Shown here piece by piece: positions 43,470 through 56,900 of a stretch of 64,000 nt of DNA. Each line of letters starts with the position of its first letter. Positions within the stretch are counted from its first letter, which is position 1. The notes below the pieces were generated by a model, which had not been told where the DNA came from, did no database searches, and saw only the letters and a program-made list of their open reading frames with translations. Origin of the DNA: Lineus longissimus (taxonomy: Eukaryota > Nemertea > Pilidiophora > Heteronemertea > Lineidae); contig NC_088324.1 of the NCBI RefSeq assembly GCF_910592395.1, forward strand, positions 6,040,953-6,104,952. Direction: 5' to 3'. Both the position numbers and the translations under genes were made by a program.

Positions 43470-45570
43470 AATTTGTGCATGCCTCAGAATGGTCAGTTTG
43501 ATGCCGATGCCCAGATAGACTGGCACATATGACAGTGATAAAGCATCTTGGAGCTGTATCACGGTGTTGATTCAAATTATAGCAGTTACGGGCCACAATA
43601 AACTTGTCGGAATTCTTTGTGACGTAATTGAGGGGCGAAAAGAACTGAAAAAATCCCTTATGGCGAATTTACTAGATGGCTCGTACAACCGGTATAGTAA
43701 TTTGACTGTATATCAACAATCCCTTACAAATTTGAAATAATTATTTTGACTGGTCTCCGCGATCTATAAAATTGGTTTGGAGGTCCCCCCCCCCCCCCCA
43801 CACACACACACAATTGATTGGTTCCTGATTGTAAGGCCTACTCGATTTTTACAAGGAAGTTGCATTCTAAAAGATTTCTGTTGAAAATAGATAATAAATA
43901 CAGAAATTAAAAGAATGCAGTAAAGTTGTCTATCTTGATATCCATCTAACAAATACTATGAATGCCAATATTCAGCGAAATCGCATGCAGAAAATCTACA
44001 CTACGACAACGTATACTTCTATTTGCCTAAGTCCCATCACAAGAACATAAAATAACACAAACAGCGCATGTTGGACTTGAACCATGTTAACGAAGACAAA
44101 ATTATAAAAACTTACGCAACCCATAATGAAATGGTCCCTTTGAAATCCAGGAGAGATTGTCCGAATGTCACGTATCTGGCCCCGAGCTGGGAGCGCGAGG
44201 GAAAGACTTAACTGCTATGAGGTAGTGGCGACTCGGGTAAATGCCTCTCCTTTTGACAGATATCGAGGAATACCTTCACGCCGAGGGGATTAACGGGAAC
44301 TCTATGAACAGACTGGTATCAAAGCCTAAGACGAGTTGTAACTAAAGGCTAGTCTTATTTACACGGCCGGGTATTTGTTGTGAAACCCTTCTTGGTTCCC
44401 CGAGTTACTAAAACAATGTATTTGTTTGCTTTCACGACCATTATTGAGAACCATTAGAACTAACTGGCTATCGGACGCCAGTTTATAACACATGCTAGTG
44501 TTGTTATAAACGATACCATGTTTGCAGACTTGCGTTACGTAATCATTGACAAACGCTATGAATTTGTGATAACTTGGGGTGCCATGCAGAATTGGAATTT
44601 TAATGTTATTGATTATCTTCCAACTATAATATTAATGATAATAATAATAATGATAATAATAATGATATAATGATAGTTTTTCGAACCTTTATGCGGATCG
44701 ACATCAAAAAACATTTACATTAATCACACAACAATTTACTCTTGTTTTAGTGTCGCCAAAATGCATTGTCTATCCAAGTCGAACAAGTGAAATGGGGTTG
44801 AAAGACTATGTCGGTTATATCTAGCTCGAACTGAATGTTCAAACCGGTTTTAGATCGAGGAAATTAGAATATACTCTCCTTTCGTCTTTCTAAGGTTCCT
44901 TCATAAAGACCATCATTTTTGTCGGGCTTTACAAGAAGCAAACCAGTTAATCGTAATTTCATTCTTGTCAATCAAGGAGATGAAATACAATACGGCCACT
45001 AATATGCCGAAATTAAGTATCACAGGATGTGAAATCGTGATGGAAACCTGGCTGCGTAGAAAATTGCACACCGACAATATTTTTACCAAGCAAATTCCCA
45101 GTTCACGGCCGTTCGACTGTTTCATCAGCAAGATTAGGGAAATTGCGCCAATTTGAAGGGTGATCTCACTCTCCTGTTGAAGGGACAATATAGACAGCAG
45201 CTACAATGTACAGGTAAGATAAAGTTACACAAAGTAGCCAATAGGGGTCTCTCGCAATACGTCGAAATAGTTCACACTTGTACGCGGAATATATCTAGTG
45301 CTGAATCTGACATGACCCAGGGCCCTTATACTTCGTATATTAGTCACCTGAAGATGGCCACATTGGCCCCTCTGCTCATGCCTATAGTCCTCCTTCAATA
45401 TCAGTTGCATTTCGCTTTATTTTAGATCGTCGAACTGATTTGATATGTTGAAACAGTTAAGGCTGTCTTTCCACAGGCTGTTCACTAGTGAACGTGTGGA
45501 CTAAAGGCGTTGTTTCCAAAGGTCCCACTGCATGTAGCACTGGTAAAACCAATGGGAATGTCCTAGAAAG
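43470..45570. other. intergenic/intronic DNA with simple repeats
   Basis: It has a poly-C/(CA)n tract at about 43785-43813 and a degenerate (ATA/ATG)n tract at about 44628-44675. A partial sequence at 45459-45490 (AAGGCTGTCTTTCCACAGGC) resembles the end of the Harbinger-like element that begins at 45580. Upstream exons of the His-rich gene may lie here but I could not find them. Confidence 0.5.
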
Positions 45571-45579
45571 TCACACTAA

Positions 45580-46144
45580 GGCTGCGTATCCATAGGCTGT
45601 TCCGTGCCATGCACAACATTCCCTTTTTACCGCCTGGCGCGCCACACGGACAATGAACCTTCGTTGGTGTTATTGATCGTTCCCATAGGTTATGCCGTGT
45701 CACATTGCGGGCAAATATGCACTGTGGATTGGGAATATAGGCCCATATTGGGATTGAACGTGTCCATTCTTTTGCGAGTGAACAACACGGAAGCAATGTC
45801 TGGGGCGAAATTAATTCAAGAAATTCATCAACGGGAACTACTCCGGGACCCTGAAACTGATGATTATCATAACAAGCACGAACCTGTAATTTGTTGCTTA
45901 AAAGTCAAGTTTTATATACATGTACATGTCAATTTGATGTTGCAAGTGAAAATACAAGTTACTTGTATTTTCATTTTTGACAGCGTGCGGATAAACGCGA
46001 TTGACCGCTGCGAAATGAGGACTACAAAGGCCTACATGACCAAAAAGGAATATCCAATGGAGACGCAGGGCATAGTGCCAGGTCACAAGGCTGTTACGCC
46101 ATGACGCCACACTACACAAGGGCATACCCTATGGATACGCGGCC
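45580..46144 (+). mobile_element. 565-bp PIF/Harbinger-like non-autonomous element
   Basis: Terminal inverted repeats GGCTGCGTATCCATAGG and its near-complement (GGCCGCGTATCCATAGG, read from the right end) bound the segment. They are flanked by TAA on the left and TTA on the right, close to the TWA target of PIF/Harbinger elements. Inside, in a frame at about 45800-45880, the stretch KLIQEIHQRELLRDPETDDY resembles the start of a MADF (Myb/SANT-like) domain, the DNA-binding partner gene of PIF/Harbinger elements. The rest of the frame is unrecognisable, so this is a deletion derivative. Confidence 0.6.
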
Positions 46145-46149
46145 TTAGG

Positions 46150-47055
46150 GTGATTTTCCGCGTGGCGCTTCATCATTAGGTCACACAGGAGAACACGGAA
46201 TCTTCATAAGCTGCCTCTCAGCGAGGAAACATAAAATTAAACAACGATTTCGGCTCGAATGGAAGGCACTCCTGTGTAGTTTATTTGGAATCATTATGAT
46301 AAAACAATAATGAGTTGGTGAAATGATCTTCCTCAATGAAGTATATTAAAACAATGACGCATGCAATTATATGTTCTTTACAGTAAAGATCGTCGTCGTC
46401 GTACAGTGTAATGCGTTAAAACATGATGACATAATGACATACAATGTACATGTATACTAGTAAATAACCTAGGTCATACGACGATTGTGAACTTATTTTG
46501 GCGCCATTTTCAAAATACGTTTCGCCAGGCAATGCAGGAAACTTAAACATCAACTAGCGAAATAATAGTTTCGTTTACTCCAGTTGCCATTTGTAACTGT
46601 TCTTTAAAAATGGCCGCCAAGTTATTACGCCACTTAGGTATTCTGTTCTTACTTCTTGACAGTTATCCTCGTCCGATGAAAGCCAGGCACACAAGCGATT
46701 TCTGTCGCTACGATCTGCGCCAATTATCTAGGGGATGGGCGATGAAAAGATCGCTCGTCTACGGAAAACACTGGTAATCACTGGGTTTGATAATGCTATC
46801 ATGTTGCAGCGATAACCGATTTATGTCGAAATGAACAATATTGCTTGCATGCAATCATGATCACAGGTCGCAGTGATAAAAATCGCTCATTTACGTGGTG
46901 CTTGAGTGCGTGAAAACATAATGCAGAAAAATATTCATCTGTAAAGATCGTCCAAAGATAAGTGCTTTAAAACATTATGACATCCATAATATAAGGAATG
47001 GTCTATTCTTGACACTACCGTCTTGTGTCCCAAATTACTGAATTAACATTAAATA
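46150..47055. other. intergenic DNA, nothing recognised
   Basis: AT-rich sequence with no supportable exon or element. Confidence 0.5.
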
Positions 47056-47059
47056 ACAG

Positions 47060-47175
47060 TTATGTGTTATACCTCACGTAAAGCGGGCACATTTCGATGA
47101 CCTCACCGCTTTCCGCAGTCTTAACCAAGCCGTCAGTTACCTTAATCTTGCCTTTGGCGTATGTTGTCATGAACA
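47060..47175 (-). other. possible isolated coding exon
   Basis: On the minus strand a short frame reads with good coding character (YAKGKIKVTDGLVKTAES followed by GEVIEMCPLY). It ends either at a GTGAGG donor (near 47077) or at a TAA at 47060-47062. An AG precedes it near 47175, but the polypyrimidine tract is weak. The family is not recognised. It could be an exon of an unseen gene on the minus strand. Confidence 0.25.
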
Positions 47176-47179
47176 TAGA

Positions 47180-49360
47180 GGGGGTCTTTCAAATGTAGAG
47201 ATGTCCAATAGGAGGCAGCTTATACCTAACTGGTAATCTGCACCAACTACTGGCACCAGGGGAACCTCAATTCACATAAAACAGTAAAACATAAACACTT
47301 TCGACTATTTCTTCCTTAGTAAAACCAGGGATTCGACGGAGAAAGCCACAGGCATTAGTACCAAAAAAGTTTCTCGTTAAAACGAAACCATGTAAGAAAG
47401 TGTGTTGCTGTGATACAAGGAGAAGATGGCGGGATAACAATGCTCGAAACACGCCACATGCGTCACAAGCGATCAGTGCTATACAGAGAGAGCTATACCC
47501 TGCATAACAAAGGAATGATATCAAAAGATCTTTCCTCTGGAATGTATAGCACTGTTTTCTTGTACACAGCGAAGACACAACAATGACTAATTGTAATTCA
47601 ACGTTAATAACAACTCTTGAACAAGTAAACCTAACAACGAATAGTTTCGAAATGGAAGAGAGTGTTGTGTTGTAGTTGAGCAAGGTGATATTGCTGTGAT
47701 GAATATTCATTATCATATATGCAAATATATATAAGTCATGGGCATTTGGTCTACACATCCCATTCTGTGGTGTAGGTTATAGAACAGATAAGTCTGTGGC
47801 CAATATAGATACTAGGATACTAACTATAATCTCCTTTCTAAGCGGTCAATGAGTCAGCCCTTCACGTGCATGGAAATCCAAAGGCTCATCACTGACCTCT
47901 TAAGGGGAGATCAGAGTATTTTTCATTCTGGCCACTAAAGGAGACAACGTGAGAAGGAGACAATTCAGTCATATTCAGAGAACTCAGATGCAAAAAGTTC
48001 CACGCCAGTATCCACTAATTGCATGGGACGAGGAAATATGGTCAGCTTTATAATTCTTTCGAGACTGGAATTGCTGTTCAATTTCATAACAGTCAGCTCA
48101 GTTCCTTGCAATTAGTTAGCTTGATAGTTTCTCATATCATAAACAACGCTAGGGCATGTTTAACTCAAATATTTCGAAATGGATGGATGTGTGGCGTTCT
48201 ACACTTCACTTCAAACTCATGGCATGATTGTCGCTAGTATTTGCATAAATATCTTCATTACTATAACTTACTTTGGGTCAAGCCTTTGATGTCGTGTCCA
48301 TAATATATTTCAGCGCTAACCAACCGTGTTCGTCGCTATCCCTTGCCGAGTAACATACAAGACGATAAGCAACGTGGTACAATTACATCCCTGATACAAT
48401 AATAGCGCTTACAATTCAGAAAACCCCCAAAAGTACACATTTCTACACGCTATAATTGCACCAGGACTATACATGTACCACCCCGTACACATTGATTACA
48501 GTTAAAAGTGTCACCCATAAAACGACATTTCACACGATGTTCCGCCACAAGAGATAAAAAACCTGGGTTTTAACAATTGGTATGTTTTACCTTATGCCTC
48601 AGCACTAACAAGTTGCCACCATTCTAAACATGTCAGTCACATCAATATCGAAAATAGTAACATATCATTTATGAAACAAATATCCTATGATAAACAATAT
48701 ATTCCTGAATAATGAAAAATGTATCAGCCGCATGGATGACAGACAAGGGGATGCTAACAGCAATAATAGTACCTACACCGCTCACTAGATGTCCCTAGAA
48801 ATAACATAATGCTATCCACGTGAAGTCCCCAGGTTGTCCATGCGCTACTAGTGACGTATGTGGACGACAACATCTGCTAAGTTGCGCTGCAGTCGCCAAT
48901 ATTTTGTTAGGCAGCGACCCCTGTTGTTAATCCTGCGGAAAATCCAAGGCGCGCGTGTTTACATCACCTCGATTGTGCAGCACTCAGCACTCCCGTGGCA
49001 GAGGTTGTGTCGATAGGATAGCGGTGATGAACGTACTGGCCAGCTCCCATTCGCATATTTTACTGGCTCTTACGCCCCACACTACGGTCACAGATATACT
49101 TACGATGAATAATATATGTCTCTCCCTGATACGGTAATTCTCCGCTGCAAGGTACATGTTGATCATTTCAGTATCCCTCGAAAGTGATCAATGTGTCAAT
49201 TGTGCTAACCAACAAAATTTGTCTTACAGGTGATATGAAATCCGCCAAATCGCAAAGGTGAATCTCCAAAACGGAGCGGCGGGTAACTTAATAACCCCAA
49301 ACAGACCCTGTCGACCTGCACATTTGCACATTTGCACATTATTATGTTTTTGGCACATTA
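47180..49360. other. intergenic DNA, nothing recognised
   Basis: Only short frames without motifs; the 163-codon frame at 47267-47758 has no supporting features. Confidence 0.5.
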
Positions 49361-49366
49361 TAGCCC

Positions 49367-49529
49367 CCTGGGCTGAGTTGTTCAAAACAACGTTAGCTTT
49401 AACGGAGTCGTTAAGTCTTAACATGAAAATTCTAATGGGATTAACTGAAAGAGATAACGTCATTATGGACACTTAACGTAACCGTTCGGGATAACGTGAC
49501 TTTTGTGCTTTTGAACAACCGGGCCCAGG
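49367..49529. mobile_element. 163-bp MITE
   Basis: The ends are CCTGGGCTGAGTTGTTCAAA and the complement of CCTGGGCCCGGTTGTTCAAA. A similar terminal motif bounds a larger element at 62350-62617. No coding capacity. Confidence 0.6.
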
Positions 49530-49584
49530 TTGTGATATGATCAACCTCTACCGCGAAAACAATATGGTTTGAAGACCACGAGTT

Positions 49585-49733
49585 TTACTTTGGTCTGCCG
49601 ACATTGTCATTGAAAGCACGCATCATATTTCCCGCTGGGTAGTAATTAGCAACGACGTAACACTTATTCCCCTTAATGGCCTTCCCGATTCCTAATTCTT
49701 CCGAGCCCTTCCATACCACCTGGGTGAAGTGAC
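49585..49733 (-). CDS. alternative or duplicated terminal exon of the CAP (GAPR-1-like) gene
   Basis: A 149-bp exon runs from a 3' splice site (TGCAG|GTCACTT) to a TAA stop at 49585-49587. It encodes HFTQVVWKGSEELGIGKAIK, then a CYVVANYYPAGN segment and a GRPK end. Both CAP signature motifs are present. It has the same splice phase as, and close similarity to, the terminal exon at 53932-54083. No matching upstream exons were found between 49.7 and 53.9 kb. So it is either a second terminal exon usable by the same gene or the leftover of a tandem gene copy. Confidence 0.7.
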
Positions 49734-49739
49734 CTGCAG

Positions 49740-51845
49740 AAGGAAACAAACAATAAATAAGATCATGAATGAGTGATGAATACATAATAGTAGTGAGGGT
49801 ACGTGATGACATCAAACACGTCGTATTTACGTGCTATATTACAATGGTCATTGCATATGGCGTTCATGTAAGCATGTACATGTAAGTCAATCCGGTCTTA
49901 ATTCCTACTTAACGTCATCCCAGTACACCACCTGATTTATGTCCTCTGTCGAAGTACTCTAGAGGCGCCTCTGAGCCGTTTCAGACAGAAACACAACTGT
50001 ACAATACTCTAGGGTACATATAAAATGACGGTTCGGCAATTATGCGAAAACTAAAGAGCGATTTCTGACATCGTCATTTCCAAACCTCCTTTTCAGACAC
50101 TTAACCCCAACGTTCAGTAACCGAGTGTTTTCAACATTTGTTACGGTGCACTGAATCCATTACACCATACTCATTTGTGATAATACAGATTTGCTAGAAG
50201 GCCAATCAGTGTCTATGTGTGCTGTAGCCCGCGCATAGATGCTTAAAAATAAACAAAAAAATACAAAAGCTGAGACTACAGATAAGCGTGGCATCACGAT
50301 TAGTGTAAGTCGCTGCTCTAAACATTGACACTATGTAGGCAACAGTTAGCAAAAAAATCATAAAGGTTTCTGAGCAACAACATCTTTTTCAAAAATGTGT
50401 TCTTAAACTGATACAACACAATCAGCGCTTCCTCCTATGGTAAGAGCTCATCGGATTAGAAGTATGTGTCGTCACTTGATGTACCCATCAATGAGCTTCA
50501 CTTAAAAATAAAGGCAGGTCAAATTTTGCTTTTGTTTATTCTTGCTGTGCTCATTTCAGAACCGTGCTATGAAAACCCCCGCGAAAACTGTAAAAATCGT
50601 AAATATTTTCGAAATTTCTGAAAACTCATTTAGAAAACACAAAAATGCATCGTGTTTTTTTTCTAAACCCGTACGGAAACCCCACCTCCCGAGTCATTAT
50701 CTGCATAGAGTTGGCTTCATTTGGTTGACAAAACTGTCGACATCTTGCAGATAATTCCTGAGAACTCCGAAAAATTTACTGATTTTCGGCATCTTTGGCT
50801 GGGGAAACCTCTCCTCATCACACATCTGAAGAAAAAGCGCAGCGCCATTTTCACGCCAAGTATGTAGTTTGATATTGTTATAGTTTTGTAAGATGTGAGC
50901 CTTGCGAAGGCATTATTTTGGCTCGGGAAATATCTTAGAGGTGTTTGAGAATTTCAGTTAAATACCACATCCTTACACTATTGAAGGCACGTATATTTGT
51001 GACAAAACTTGAGCAAAAACCACCAAATTGGAGCAACAGCCATTGAATAGTGCAAACCTATCTTGTAAAGTCATCTATTGTCAGATGTTGGTACTAAGTG
51101 CTAGGTACGATGTTACCATACTCTTAGTCTTTATCAATTCTAGGTATTATATCATGACTTTTGTTTGTTTTGCATTATGGGAGATTTATAGCGACTCGAG
51201 CATGCCGGGAGGAAACACTGAGAGACATAACAGCCCTTACCTCTCCTTCGCTTCGCTTCGTGGAGGAGATAAAGCAAGTTATTTTATTGTTTGGATATAA
51301 GACATTTAAGCTTTACTTGCTGTTAGTATATGCAACAAAGATTAATAGTACTCTTTGCTTAGTATATGTAAACCAAGAAATATTTTGAAAGAGACGCAAA
51401 GCAAACGTGGAGTGGCTTATTAGGGAGGAGCAAACTTGAATAAGGAAGGTAAGATAAGATGGCACAATTATATCCCCAGACCAATTGTATCCTTCCCGTG
51501 CCTCTTGTTGTTCTCTACACTCTTAGTGCTATTGTACTGGGGCTATTTACTGTACCACTCTGCTCTAATGCCTAGTTTTGAAAATACTGGCAACAAATAG
51601 ACACATCCGAAAGTGTACAGAAGCATTTTTCGAGATCATTTTGCACTTATAATTATTTACCAAACCGGGAAGCGCCCCCTGTGTTATATCTCTGTAAATA
51701 TGCACTAAATAACAACATGCATGAGATGAATGATTATCAAGAAGAACAACCTTAACCCAGTCATTTGTTCTAGAATATTGAGTTTAGAGCTGAGTGTCAA
51801 CCAGGGACATTATAAGTTCTATAAACGATGTTTGGCGATTTTCAT
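49740..51845. other. sequence between the two CAP terminal exons, no gene recognised
   Basis: No exon with both splice sites and recognisable content could be supported. Confidence 0.5.
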
Positions 51846-51847
51846 GT

Positions 51848-52000
51848 AAGTAGGAGGAAACCAGAGATCCCGGAGGAAACCTACGCCAGCGAAAAGTCGC
51901 CCTCTCTATCACACGAGGGTACCGGGAATTGAACTCGGGACATCTAGATCACAGGTGAGAGGCGCTGATGTTTCCACTGCACCACCCCGACAGCCCGATG
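51848..52000 (-). mobile_element. tRNA-derived SINE
   Basis: On the minus strand, pol III boxes are visible: an A-box-like GGTGGTGCAGTGG near 51985 and a B-box-like GAGTTCAATTCCC near 51923. They are followed by the conserved-looking GGTTTCCTCCGGGATC...TTTCCTCC segment. This is tRNA-like in the 5' part but lacks a foldable tRNA, so it is a SINE and not a tRNA gene. Confidence 0.7.
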
Positions 52001-52004
52001 GCGG

Positions 52005-53080
52005 TCATCGATTGCAATGGGACTTGCAACTTCAGGAAGGCTTTCATTTACATGCATCTTCCAATCCCATAGACGTAAAACTTGTCCTTTAATGGTCACT
52101 TTGGAATCAAATTCGCTAGTAAGACTGGTGGTATGTAGTCAGGATAAGTACTGGTGAACAGGCCACCACGTGACTTGCAGCAGTTCACATTTGATGACGT
52201 CGCGGCAATTTGTGAACATTGCTGCGCGCGCACCCTCCCACCCAGTCAACATATATAATGTAAGAACTTCTACAAAGCGGCATCATGCTGATATTTCTCT
52301 CGATAACACAGTGATGATTAGCCCATGATATACTGTTGTTCATGGTACTGCTCGTATCCGAGTGAAAGTGGCATCGATCACGCGACATTGAAACTGTAGG
52401 CCTAGCTTCACGCTGCCCTCTGTCCGGTGGCGCCAGGTGCACGCAGTCTCACAGCCAATAATTTATGCGTGATGTCAGAATAATATCTTTTTGTTGACAA
52501 AGATATCCATTAGTAAAGGTATTAGTAAATTATTAGTAGGCATGTCTTCATGTGCAATCAGTGTATCAATGTTAGTGTTATCTTGAACATGCACTAGTAA
52601 TCATTCAACAGAAAAATTAGTTATCCTCTGAACTACACTCTACTCTTATCACATGTCTGTGAAACGCTACTGTACACACCTCTCAGAGCAGTCCATCGAA
52701 AATATGATAAACCCACCTGAATAAAGCCATTTCCGGCTCATGTCGGTAAAAGGAAACGCCAAGCAAATTATGTTGTAAGTCATATAATCCACGTTGGAAG
52801 TCGTGAAATAACGAACTGATATATGACGCAGGCTACTTAGAGGAATATGTACTGTAAAGCTCCACCAGGGACAATGGGAGTGTCCGTGCAGACATGGCAG
52901 AGGAATTCCGAAGCACTTATGGTCAGATGGCTTTATCTTTATTATTGTTGATGTTGAACTGGTGTAGCAGTCTTAAATGATCCGCTAGACAAAGTGTCCG
53001 TCCCTTTTGTGTGCTGAAGGATTTGGTATAGATAGTTATTTAGAGACAATGACCGTCAATACCTTAGATAGCAAGAGCAC
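52005..53080. other. no gene recognised
   Basis: Only short frames without motifs. Confidence 0.45.
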
Positions 53081-53084
53081 ATAG

Positions 53085-53475
53085 TGATAATAATAATAAT
53101 AATGCAACTTGTCATAGCGCACGTATCCAGGCACTAGTCCCGCTCAAGGCGCTTTCCAGAAGGCTCTTTTAAAGAGCAGAGTCTTTATATTTGATTTAAA
53201 GATGTTGATGTCAGTGCAAAGCGTCAGCCCCAAAGGCAACTCGTTCCACATCGCCGGTGCCACCACAGAAAAGGCCCGGTCCCCATATGATGGGATGATT
53301 GACCTTTGCTGTGACAAATGAACACCGACTGATGATCGGAGCGCCCGGGACGCACGCTTCACACTGACCAGTTCACAGAGGTAGGATGGGGCAAGATTGT
53401 GAATTGCCTTGAACGCAAAAAACAGGATTTTGTAATGAATCCGCTGCGCGACGGGAAGCCAGTGCAGTTCCTCGT
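53085..53475 (-). mobile_element. L2/CR1-type LINE, 3'-terminal fragment
   Basis: The minus-strand frame contains LHWLPVAQRI, APSYLCEL, and AFSVVAPAMWNELP, the typical C-terminal end of CR1/L2 ORF2. It is followed by an untranslated tail with GCGCTATGACAAG and an (ATT)n microsatellite. Severely 5'-truncated. It lies downstream of the CAP gene terminal exon. Confidence 0.8.
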
Positions 53476-53931
53476 AGAATTATTTGCCTTCGGATACTCT
53501 ATCCTTAAAACATTTCCACAGGTGTAGACGCTTGAAATGTCCTCGGAAAGAATGTCCGGGGAACAATCAATAAGTTTATCATACGCTTTAATCATTAAGC
53601 TAATGACGGTCATGGCCTCATATAGAACCATGTACCATAATGCGTCACATCACAATAGCCTTGGACACTTATTCCAGGGAGATATTTTCAACTTCTACAC
53701 CGGTTTGATAAATCTTTGAGAAAGAGTCGTTCAACCTCACTACACTTGCTACAAGTGCGTATGAGGACCCGATTCTAAGTTGTGCGCTGGTCCTGGCCCC
53801 TTCAAGCACACTTTATGCATACAATCATAACTGAGTTTGCAATTTAAGTCTTCCTTTTCTGGGTCAGTAGCGGAACGCCATGCTTTAACACCATGCCCAG
53901 ATAAAATATCGTCCTTACAATAACCAGACCA

Positions 53932-56900
53932 TTATTTTTTCGGCCTGCCGACATTTTCCTTGAACTTCTTTTGGAAGTTTCCTGCCGGGGAATAGTTTGC
54001 CACAACGTAGGTTTTGCCCTTCTTTGTGGCTTTCCCTAACCCGATCAATTTGGAGCCCTTCCAAACGACTTGCGTAAAATGACCTAAGAGAATTGAAAAT
54101 GCCAGATAATTCGTATTACAAACTTTAGATTTGTATCATAGAGATGATGTAATTTTGGGTCACACTGTCTATATTTCTTGGGGATGCCCCATTGAATTTC
54201 ATGGTCAGTTACGTGGAACACATTCATTCACACTTGAATTTGCAAAGTAGCGGGGAGCTTTTCATATTAAGGGTTGACCATAGGCACCACCATTAGAAAG
54301 AACTTGAAATCCTAACGCAATGAGAACTCCTTCAAAACGAAGTGAATGCCAGTTTCAAAGCTGAGAGCTCCGATGTATTATGTCGCTTTCACTTCATTCT
54401 GTACAGCTCTAATTGCTTTAGGGTTTCAATTTCAAGCCGTAATGGTGGTGCCTATGTCCAACTCTTGGATTAAGTCTCTACACCCTGAACCTGAGAAGTG
54501 TGTGCCTTCACTCCCCAGACGGAAATCATCCTGAGCAAGACCATGGTTCATCTTCGCTCCTTCAGCCCTTCACACAGTACTTGTCTGCAGGGCCGAAGAA
54601 GCGAAGACAAACCCGTGACTTCCTCAGGCCGGGTGCGCGGGGAGTAGACACAATCCAAACGGTGATGACAATTTTGACGGGCAATACGGAGACGGACATC
54701 GCCCCTAGTAAGCAACTTGCCTGGTAGATGTCTCACATGTTTTTTTCGCTCTCGCGATGAAATTAGTGGGACGTTATCTGGGTAGTTCTCCGCTGGGGCC
54801 GATACAGGAAGATAAACTCCGCAGGGGAATACATTGAAATACTCCGATTCACTGCAACTCACTGGGCTGCCCTCAGTTGAAATCAGCTCCATTAAGAGTT
54901 GACCATATGCAAAACCATTTGGGCTAACATGAATCATAAGGCTGCTTCAAGATAAAGTGAATGCCAATCCGAGGATGGGAGTGTGTTCTCCGGAAAACAA
55001 AGAACTGACTCCCACCCTTAAAATGGACATTCGCTTCATTTCGAAAAAGTTATAATTGCTTTAGGATTTCAAGTTTTATTCAACCCTTTCCAATCACACA
55101 CAACAAGTCGCCGAGTACATTCTACATTGAGACCGTGTGGCCTCTAGAAATATTTCAATTGCAAAGGAATGTCACTTTAGCTTACTGCGTATTGCAATGG
55201 ACACCGCTTACCTGATTTTCCCATACTCTCTTGGTTACCGTAGCTATAGTCCTTCTCCTCGCTGTACCACTGGTCTGTCACTGCTTGGCCTGGAGAGGAA
55301 AGGGTTGATTGTTATGACCACCATGTTTGAGAAAATGTTCTTGTTTTACACTTCTATCTTTCTTAGAGAACAAATGACAAGTAGTGCGCAGAGAAGACAG
55401 GGCCGGGCATCAAATATTAAAAAGGATGTAAAGAGACAGTCACCCTGCTGTGCCCAATGTCAGGCCCGGGACCTCCGGTGATAGTGTAGAGATTCCATCA
55501 GCTTATCCTTCAGTGTTCGCTCTGGACTTAGAGGGGGAATCTTCAGAGAGTATTCCCTCTCCAAGGCCGGATGGGCGTGTTCACGTGCCACTAAGGCTCG
55601 GCGCAAATAAAATGTATTGGCCTAGCGACTGTGTGTACGACCATAGCCAAGGGGTTAAAGGTGAATGCATGGCTGTAATTGCTTCAAGCATAAAGTCAGA
55701 TAGGTATAGTATGTTTACCGTTGTGTGTTTATGCTTTATGCGAGTGGATTGTTGTAGGTTATCATGTATGCATACAGGTATCAAACATGCCCGATTAATT
55801 GCTGCATCTACCTGAGATAGAGTCGCACAGTGTAGTGGCACAAAACCGCAGTGCAAGGCATCAGAATTAGAATAGCAGAAATCAGAAGGGAGATAGGCCT
55901 AAGGTCAACAGAAATGTCATGGCGGACATCTTGGACGCCTTCTTAAAACACAATGTTCCGGAGCTCAAATTCTATTCAACCTTTTGTTTGTTGCTTTTGA
56001 CTGCCAGTAGCACCAAAAATCATTAAAAAAACCTTTTCTAACGATTTGGTTGGGGGGTTTCAAAGAGCGGACGGCGCTCACTTGAATTCACCCAGTCTGG
56101 GAACGACCTCTTGGTCATGGAGGCCGACTCTCTTCCACGGCGCTTCTGCTGCCCTAATAGTGAACAGCAGTGATATTGCATACCCCCAGCTTCTATGCTC
56201 CCTTTGTGCTACGTTCCCCCGTCCAGTGTTCCTTAGTGGGTTCTATGTTCCTCGGGTTTTACTATGTTTCCGTGATATATAGAGAGTTCTAAGTTCCCTG
56301 TGTCCGATGTAAACCAGATGTGTTCCGACGGCAAAGCCAGTTTTGAACAAACATTTTATGAACCGTTTGGTTGGGAAAAATCCAGACCCTTACAGTACCG
56401 CCATTCCTGACCTTAACAAACACGCTCATTACTGCTTCTAACCCTGACCGGCCCTATCTCATTCAATAAGTAAGGGCGGCAGCCATGTTGAATTCCAAGA
56501 TGGTCACCGGAAATGATCTCTATCACGTGACACCTACCATCATAATCTGCTCCTGAGCTGCTCATCTTCGAAGCGATGTTCTCGCCGAGGTTATTGCCCT
56601 GGAATTTGTTCGTGCTATGTTTGAATTCCCCGGTCTTGGCAAGGTGGTCGGCCCATCCTTGAGCGATGCCGCTCAACTTCTTGTTGTGTTTGAGGGCGGG
56701 TGCGCCGTGTTTGGCCCGGTATCGGTTATGGGCCGCCAGAGCCTCGTCGATGAACGCAGCATTACTGCTGCTGCTTTTTGAACCCTGCAATGACATGAAA
56801 TGAAGAAGGCATGATAAATCATTTGCAACGATAAAGTAATAAATCTCATAAACTGGCAAGTGCGCCACGCGTCCATTGTACGAGTTTACCCACATCGATT

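Noticed and set aside
47267-47758. 163-codon minus-strand frame
   Set aside because: No recognisable domain, no splice or start context, intergenic-like composition.
51848-52000. tRNA gene
   Set aside because: A and B boxes are present, but the sequence does not form a full cloverleaf and continues into a SINE body.
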